A stretch of 9,684 nucleotides of DNA from Propionibacteriaceae bacterium. Its GTDB lineage: Bacteria; Actinomycetota; Actinomycetes; Propionibacteriales; Propionibacteriaceae. The stretch spans positions 1 to 9,684 of the forward strand of contig JAUNRO010000102.1 of the NCBI GenBank assembly GCA_030544185.1, in the 5' to 3' direction. The translations under genes and the position numbers were made by a program. Within the stretch, counting starts at the first letter, position 1; every line of letters begins with the position of its first letter. Of the stretch, positions 7,217 to 9,684 are shown one piece after another. The notes under the pieces are model-generated. The model was not told the DNA's origin, ran no database searches, and saw nothing but the letters and a program-made list of their open reading frames with translations.

Positions 7217-8735
7217 CGTCGTCTCCGGCCTCGCCGCGGTCGCGCCCGGGCGTCCGATCGGCGTACTGCCGGCGCATGCCCTGGGTCTCGATGCTCTCCT
7301 CCTCGGCCCGGGCCGCGTGATATTCGGCATCGCGGACGCGCCGCCTGGCCGCGGCGGGGCGCTCCTCCATCAGGCGGATGTCCTCCCCGCGGCGGGTGAG
7401 GATCTCGGCGCCGGTGTCGAGCTGCGGCGCGAAGTCGAACACCACGGCGTCCTCGCCGCCGATCGCGACGCCGTCGCCGGGCCGCGCGCCGAGCTCGAGG
7501 AGCTTGTCCTCGATGCCGAGCCGGTTGAGCCGGTCGGACAGATAGCCGACGGCCTCGGCATTGTTGAAGTCGGTCTGGCGGACCCAGCGCTCTGGTTTCG
7601 TGCCGCGGACGCGCCACATGTGGCCGCCCTCGCCATCGCCGATCTTCTTGATCGTGAACTCGTCGCCGCCGGCGACCGGCTTCGGCCGGATGACGATCCG
7701 GGGCGGCTCGGCGGCCGGCAGCGCGGCCCGGCGCTCGCGGACGAGCTCGGCCATCGCGAACGTCAGGGCCTTGAGCCCCTCCCCCGTCTTGGTGGAGATC
7801 GAGAACACCGGCCAGCCGCGCTGCTCCAGCTCGGCGCGGACCATCTCGGCGAGCTCGGCGCCATCGGGGACGTCGACCTTGTTGAGCGCGATGAGCCGGG
7901 GCCGGTCGGCCAGCCCGCCGTGGGCCGTGAGCTCGCCCTCGATGATGGCGAGATCGCTCACCGGGTCGCGCCCTGGCTCGAAGGTGGCGGTGTCGACGAC
8001 ATGGACGAGCGCCGCGCAGCGCTCGATGTGGCGCAGGAAGTCCAGGCCCAGGCCCTTGCCCTCCGAGGCCCCCTCGATCAGGCCCGGCACGTCCGCGACC
8101 GTGAACGTCGTGTCGCCGGCGACCACGACGCCGAGGTGGGGCGTGAGCGTGGTGAACGGATAGTCGGCGACCTTGGGCCGGGCGCGGGAGATCGCGGCGA
8201 CCAGGGAGGATTTCCCGGCGCTCGGGAAGCCGACGAGTCCGACATCGGCGACGACCTTCAGCTCGAGGCTGATCCGGCGGGCCTCCCCCTCCTCGCCGAG
8301 GAGTGCGAAGCCGGGTGCCTTGCGCGCCGCGGTGGCCAGCGCGGCGTTGCCGAGCCCGCCCTTGCCGCCGGCGGCGATGACCACCTCGGAGGTGACGCCC
8401 GTCAGGTCGGCGATGGCCTCGCCGGTGTCGGCATCGGTGACGACGGTGCCGTCCGGCACGCTCAGGACGATGTCGTCACCCTTAGCGCCGTTCTGGTTGT
8501 CGCCGCGTCCGGGCTGGCCGTTGGTGGCCTTCCGCTGGGACTGCCGGTGATATTCGACGAGCGTGGTCAGGCCGGGGTCGACGCGCAGGATCACCGATCC
8601 GCCGTCGCCGCCGTTGCCACCGTTCGGTCCGCCCAGGGGCTTGAACTTCTCACGGTGCACCGACACGCACCCGTGGCCCCCGTTGCCGCCGGAGACCTCC
8701 AGGGTGACCTGGTCGACAAAGGAGGGAATAGCCAT
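7209..8735 (-). CDS. obgE: Obg-family GTPase
   Basis: Essential GTP-binding protein linked to 50S ribosome assembly and stress/nucleotide signalling. 508 residues in three parts. The glycine-rich Obg domain spans 1-158 ([22 protein letters not shown]). The G domain has G1 GFPSAGKSS (169-177), G2 T195/T196, G3 DVPGLIEG (215-222), G4 NKVD (285-288) and G5 around SISTK (312-316). The OCT domain covers about 357-435 ([22 protein letters not shown]). It ends with a charged tail finishing in DDDD. The OCT domain plus tail make it longer than E. coli ObgE (390), as usual in actinobacteria. GGAG lies only 4 bases before the ATG, a rather tight ribosome site. A terminator-like hairpin separates it from rpmA, while its 3' end overlaps proB, so obgE-proB may be a sub-operon fed by readthrough or by an unseen promoter. 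Confidence 0.98.
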   Translation of the reverse strand: MAIPSFVDQVTLEVSGGNGGHGCVSVHREKFKPLGGPNGGNGGDGGSVILRVDPGLTTLVEYHRQSQRKATNGQPGRGDNQNGAKGDDIVLSVPDGTVVTDADTGEAIADLTGVTSEVVIAAGGKGGLGNAALATAARKAPGFALLGEEGEARRISLELKVVADVGLVGFPSAGKSSLVAAISRARPKVADYPFTTLTPHLGVVVAGDTTFTVADVPGLIEGASEGKGLGLDFLRHIERCAALVHVVDTATFEPGRDPVSDLAIIEGELTAHGGLADRPRLIALNKVDVPDGAELAEMVRAELEQRGWPVFSISTKTGEGLKALTFAMAELVRERRAALPAAEPPRIVIRPKPVAGGDEFTIKKIGDGEGGHMWRVRGTKPERWVRQTDFNNAEAVGYLSDRLNRLGIEDKLLELGARPGDGVAIGGEDAVVFDFAPQLDTGAEILTRRGEDIRLMEERPAAARRRVRDAEYHAARAEEESIETQGMRRQYADRTPGRDRGEAGDDDD

Positions 8736-8754
8736 GACGCTCCAGTCTAATGGG

Positions 8755-8789
8755 AAAGCGAAAGGGCGACCCCCGCGCGGGAGCCGCCC
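8755..8789 (-). terminator. Terminator-like GC hairpin between rpmA and obgE
   Basis: On the minus strand, GGGCGGCTCCCGC and its imperfect partner GGGGGTCGCCC (arms within 8764-8789) form a strong GC stem directly followed by TTTCGCTTT (8763-8755). It begins 23 bases after the rpmA stop and ends about 20 bases before obgE. The interrupted T-tail suggests a partial terminator that raises L21/L27 output over obgE-proB. Confidence 0.6.
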
Positions 8790-8811
8790 TCAGCAGAAGC
8801 CTGCGTACGCC

Positions 8812-9081
8812 TCATTCGGCGGCCGCAACCTCCACAGCCTTGATGTTGACCACGCGGCGACCACGGCGGGTGCCGAACTCGACGTGGCCCTCGCGCAGCG
8901 CGAACAGCGTGTCGTCGCCACCGCGGCCGACACCGTCGCCCGGGTGGAAGTGGGTGCCGCGCTGACGCACGATGATCTCACCGGCATTGACCAGCTGGCC
9001 GCCGAAGCGCTTCACACCGAGCCGCTGCGCATTGGAATCGCGACCGTTCTTGGTGGAAGACGCGCCCTTCTTTGTTGCCAT
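8812..9081 (-). CDS. rpmA: 50S ribosomal protein L27
   Basis: Large-subunit protein whose N-terminus reaches towards the peptidyl transferase centre. The 89-residue product has the standard L27 features: [20 protein letters not shown] at the start, then LGVKRFGGQ, the [15 protein letters not shown] core and [10 protein letters not shown]. It begins directly with MATKKG, without the cleaved N-terminal extension seen in Firmicutes L27. A perfect AGGAGG (9088-9093) lies 6 bases before the ATG and starts inside the rplU stop codon. It is 11 bases downstream of rplU, the near-universal rplU-rpmA arrangement. Confidence 0.98.
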   Translation of the reverse strand: MATKKGASSTKNGRDSNAQRLGVKRFGGQLVNAGEIIVRQRGTHFHPGDGVGRGGDDTLFALREGHVEFGTRRGRRVVNIKAVEVAAAE

Positions 9082-9087
9082 TGGTGC

Positions 9088-9093
9088 CCTCCT
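9088..9093 (-). promoter_or_regulatory. Ribosome binding site of rpmA
   Basis: Consensus AGGAGG, 6 bases before the rpmA ATG; its first A is the last base of the rplU stop codon. It fixes the rpmA start. Confidence 0.9.
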
Positions 9094-9401
9094 CAGGCCT
9101 CGATGCCGGTGACCTTCACCTGGGTGTAGCGCTGGCGATGGCCCTGGCGCTTCTTGTATCCGGTCTTGTTCTTGTACTTCTGGATCCGGATCTTCGGACC
9201 CTTGACCTCCGCCAGGACCTCAGCGGTGACCGTGGCCTTGCCGAGCGCGTCGGAGTCCGAGGTGACGGTTTCGCCGTCGACCAACAGCACCGGCTGCAGC
9301 TTGACATTCGAGCCGACCTCATCGGTGACCTTGTCGATCCGGACGACGTCGCCCACGGCAACCTTGTGCTGGCGGCCGCCACTACGCACGATCGCGTACA
9401 C
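9093..9401 (-). CDS. rplU: 50S ribosomal protein L21
   Basis: Large-subunit protein that binds 23S rRNA. From GTG at 9401 it is 102 residues, the family's usual size, and reads (M)[19 protein letters not shown], matching the almost invariant YAIV...GGRQ opening. The C-terminal part has the family signature, including [19 protein letters not shown] and VKVTGIEA. I prefer the GTG because GAGG (9408-9411) sits 6 bases before it and the family begins exactly there. An in-frame ATG at 9413 would add four residues (MRSG) and overlaps that ribosome site, and a further frame extension to 9455 has no support. It is expressed from the promoter at 9525-9553 through a leader of about 117 bases. Confidence 0.96.
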   Translation of the reverse strand: MYAIVRSGGRQHKVAVGDVVRIDKVTDEVGSNVKLQPVLLVDGETVTSDSDALGKATVTAEVLAEVKGPKIRIQKYKNKTGYKKRQGHRQRYTQVKVTGIEA

Positions 9402-9407
9402 GCCTGA

Positions 9408-9411
9408 CCTC
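9408..9411 (-). promoter_or_regulatory. Ribosome binding site deciding the rplU start
   Basis: GAGG, 6 bases before the GTG at 9401. It lies inside the alternative ATG start region (ATGAGG), which argues that the GTG and not the ATG is used. Confidence 0.65.
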
Positions 9412-9524
9412 ATCTCTGTCTTCGTCGGTGAGCCACTCGGGTCGCAGGACAGCAATCGAACCGGCTCTGTCTATGGGATGTGCCCGGATCACGCGACGGC
9501 ATGGCCTCAGGACACCGAGGACCA

Positions 9525-9553
9525 AATGTACGCGCGGTTCTGAGGATGGTCAA
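9525..9553 (-). promoter_or_regulatory. Housekeeping-sigma promoter of rplU-rpmA
   Basis: TTGACC (9553-9548), a 17-base spacer, then TACATT (9530-9525): near-consensus -35 and -10 boxes at ideal spacing. Transcription should begin around 9518, giving an rplU leader of roughly 117 bases. It starts 12 bases after the stop of the gene at the right edge, so rplU need not depend on that gene's transcription. Confidence 0.7.
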
Positions 9554-9565
9554 ACCGGTGAACCA

Positions 9566-9684
9566 TCAGCCCGCATGCCGTTGCCGCAGGCTCCGATAGA
9601 CCCCGAGGACGACCTCTTTCTCGTCCTCGGTGAGGACCGGATCGGCGAGAATCGCGGCCTCGGCGCCGGTCCGCTCCGATGGGT
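9566..9684 (-). CDS. 3' end of an unidentified gene, possibly a helix-turn-helix regulator
   Basis: Partial: the 5' part lies beyond the right edge. The last 39 codons before a TGA at 9568-9566 read PSERTGAEAAILADPVLTED, then EKEVVLGVYRSLRQRHAG. Codons are strongly G/C-ending and the charged helical tail looks like real protein. The pattern of a dipeptide DP, then LT-x-x-x-K and VYRSL resembles the C-terminal ends of small actinobacterial XRE-type regulators as I remember them; this is a weak recognition. RNase E/G, a frequent rplU neighbour in actinobacteria, is not seen in the portion available. Confidence 0.6.
   Translation of the reverse strand, partial: PSERTGAEAAILADPVLTEDEKEVVLGVYRSLRQRHAG

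Noticed and set aside
7217..7330. Longer N-terminus of glutamate 5-kinase
   Set aside because: The extension is arginine/proline-rich sequence inside obgE; the ATG at 7216 has a good ribosome site and the typical overlap with obgE.
6975..8750. A 591-codon open frame on the plus strand opposite obgE and proB
   Set aside because: It mirrors obgE and proB, whose full sets of motifs are unmistakable. Long antisense frames are usual in G/C-ending codons; the translation is low-complexity and matches no fold I know. The same applies to the plus-strand frame at 6116-7399.
9402..9455. Longer N-terminus of L21 (frame open to 9455)
   Set aside because: The extra residues are not part of the L21 family, and a ribosome site and family-typical start lie at 9401.
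1..9684. tRNA, rRNA, CRISPR array, insertion sequence or transposase
   Set aside because: None was seen on reading either strand; no regularly spaced repeats and no terminal repeats around the accessory module could be found by eye.

Overview
The window reads as chromosomal DNA from a high-GC Gram-positive bacterium (Actinomycetota). The ribosomal protein, ObgE and glutamate 5-kinase sequences have an actinobacterial look: ObgE has a C-terminal OCT domain and an acidic tail, L21 opens with VYAIVRSGG, and codons are strongly G/C-ending. Propionibacteriales would fit, but that is only an impression. All eleven genes seen are intact except the one cut by the right edge.

Right half (about 6050-9684, all minus strand): a housekeeping block read right to left. 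It holds the 3' end of an unidentified small-protein gene (possibly a helix-turn-helix regulator), a good promoter at 9525-9553, rplU (L21), rpmA (L27), a terminator-like hairpin, obgE and proB. obgE and proB overlap by 8 bases. Every reading frame here is strongly G/C-ending; one 60-base row of obgE hand-counts at about 70% GC.

Left half (about 49-5960): an accessory module of lower and patchier GC (single rows hand-count at about 45-58%). Four minus-strand genes run away from proB, each overlapping the next: (1) a small Sec-secreted protein with two beta/gamma-crystallin-type Greek-key motifs, resembling the peptidase inhibitor I36 / SMI group; (2) a secreted or lipid-anchored protein of unknown family with four conserved-looking cysteines; (3) a membrane-anchored adaptor (MacA/HlyD-like) with an inserted peptidoglycan-binding domain; (4) a fused ATPase-permease of the MacB/FtsX type. 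Facing them on the plus strand, with only 15 bases between stop codons, are a membrane histidine kinase (HisKA_3/NarL type) and a LuxR/NarL-type response regulator that overlap by 4 bases.

Interpretation (inference): the two-component system probably senses an envelope or peptide signal and controls the adaptor/ABC exporter. The small secreted crystallin-fold protein and the cysteine-patterned protein would be the effector, decoy or immunity parts. The layout resembles bacteriocin or antimicrobial-peptide export/self-protection cassettes, but the combination with an I36-like protein and this unknown protein is the part of the window most likely to be undescribed. It sits directly downstream of proB, in the place where proA is often found.
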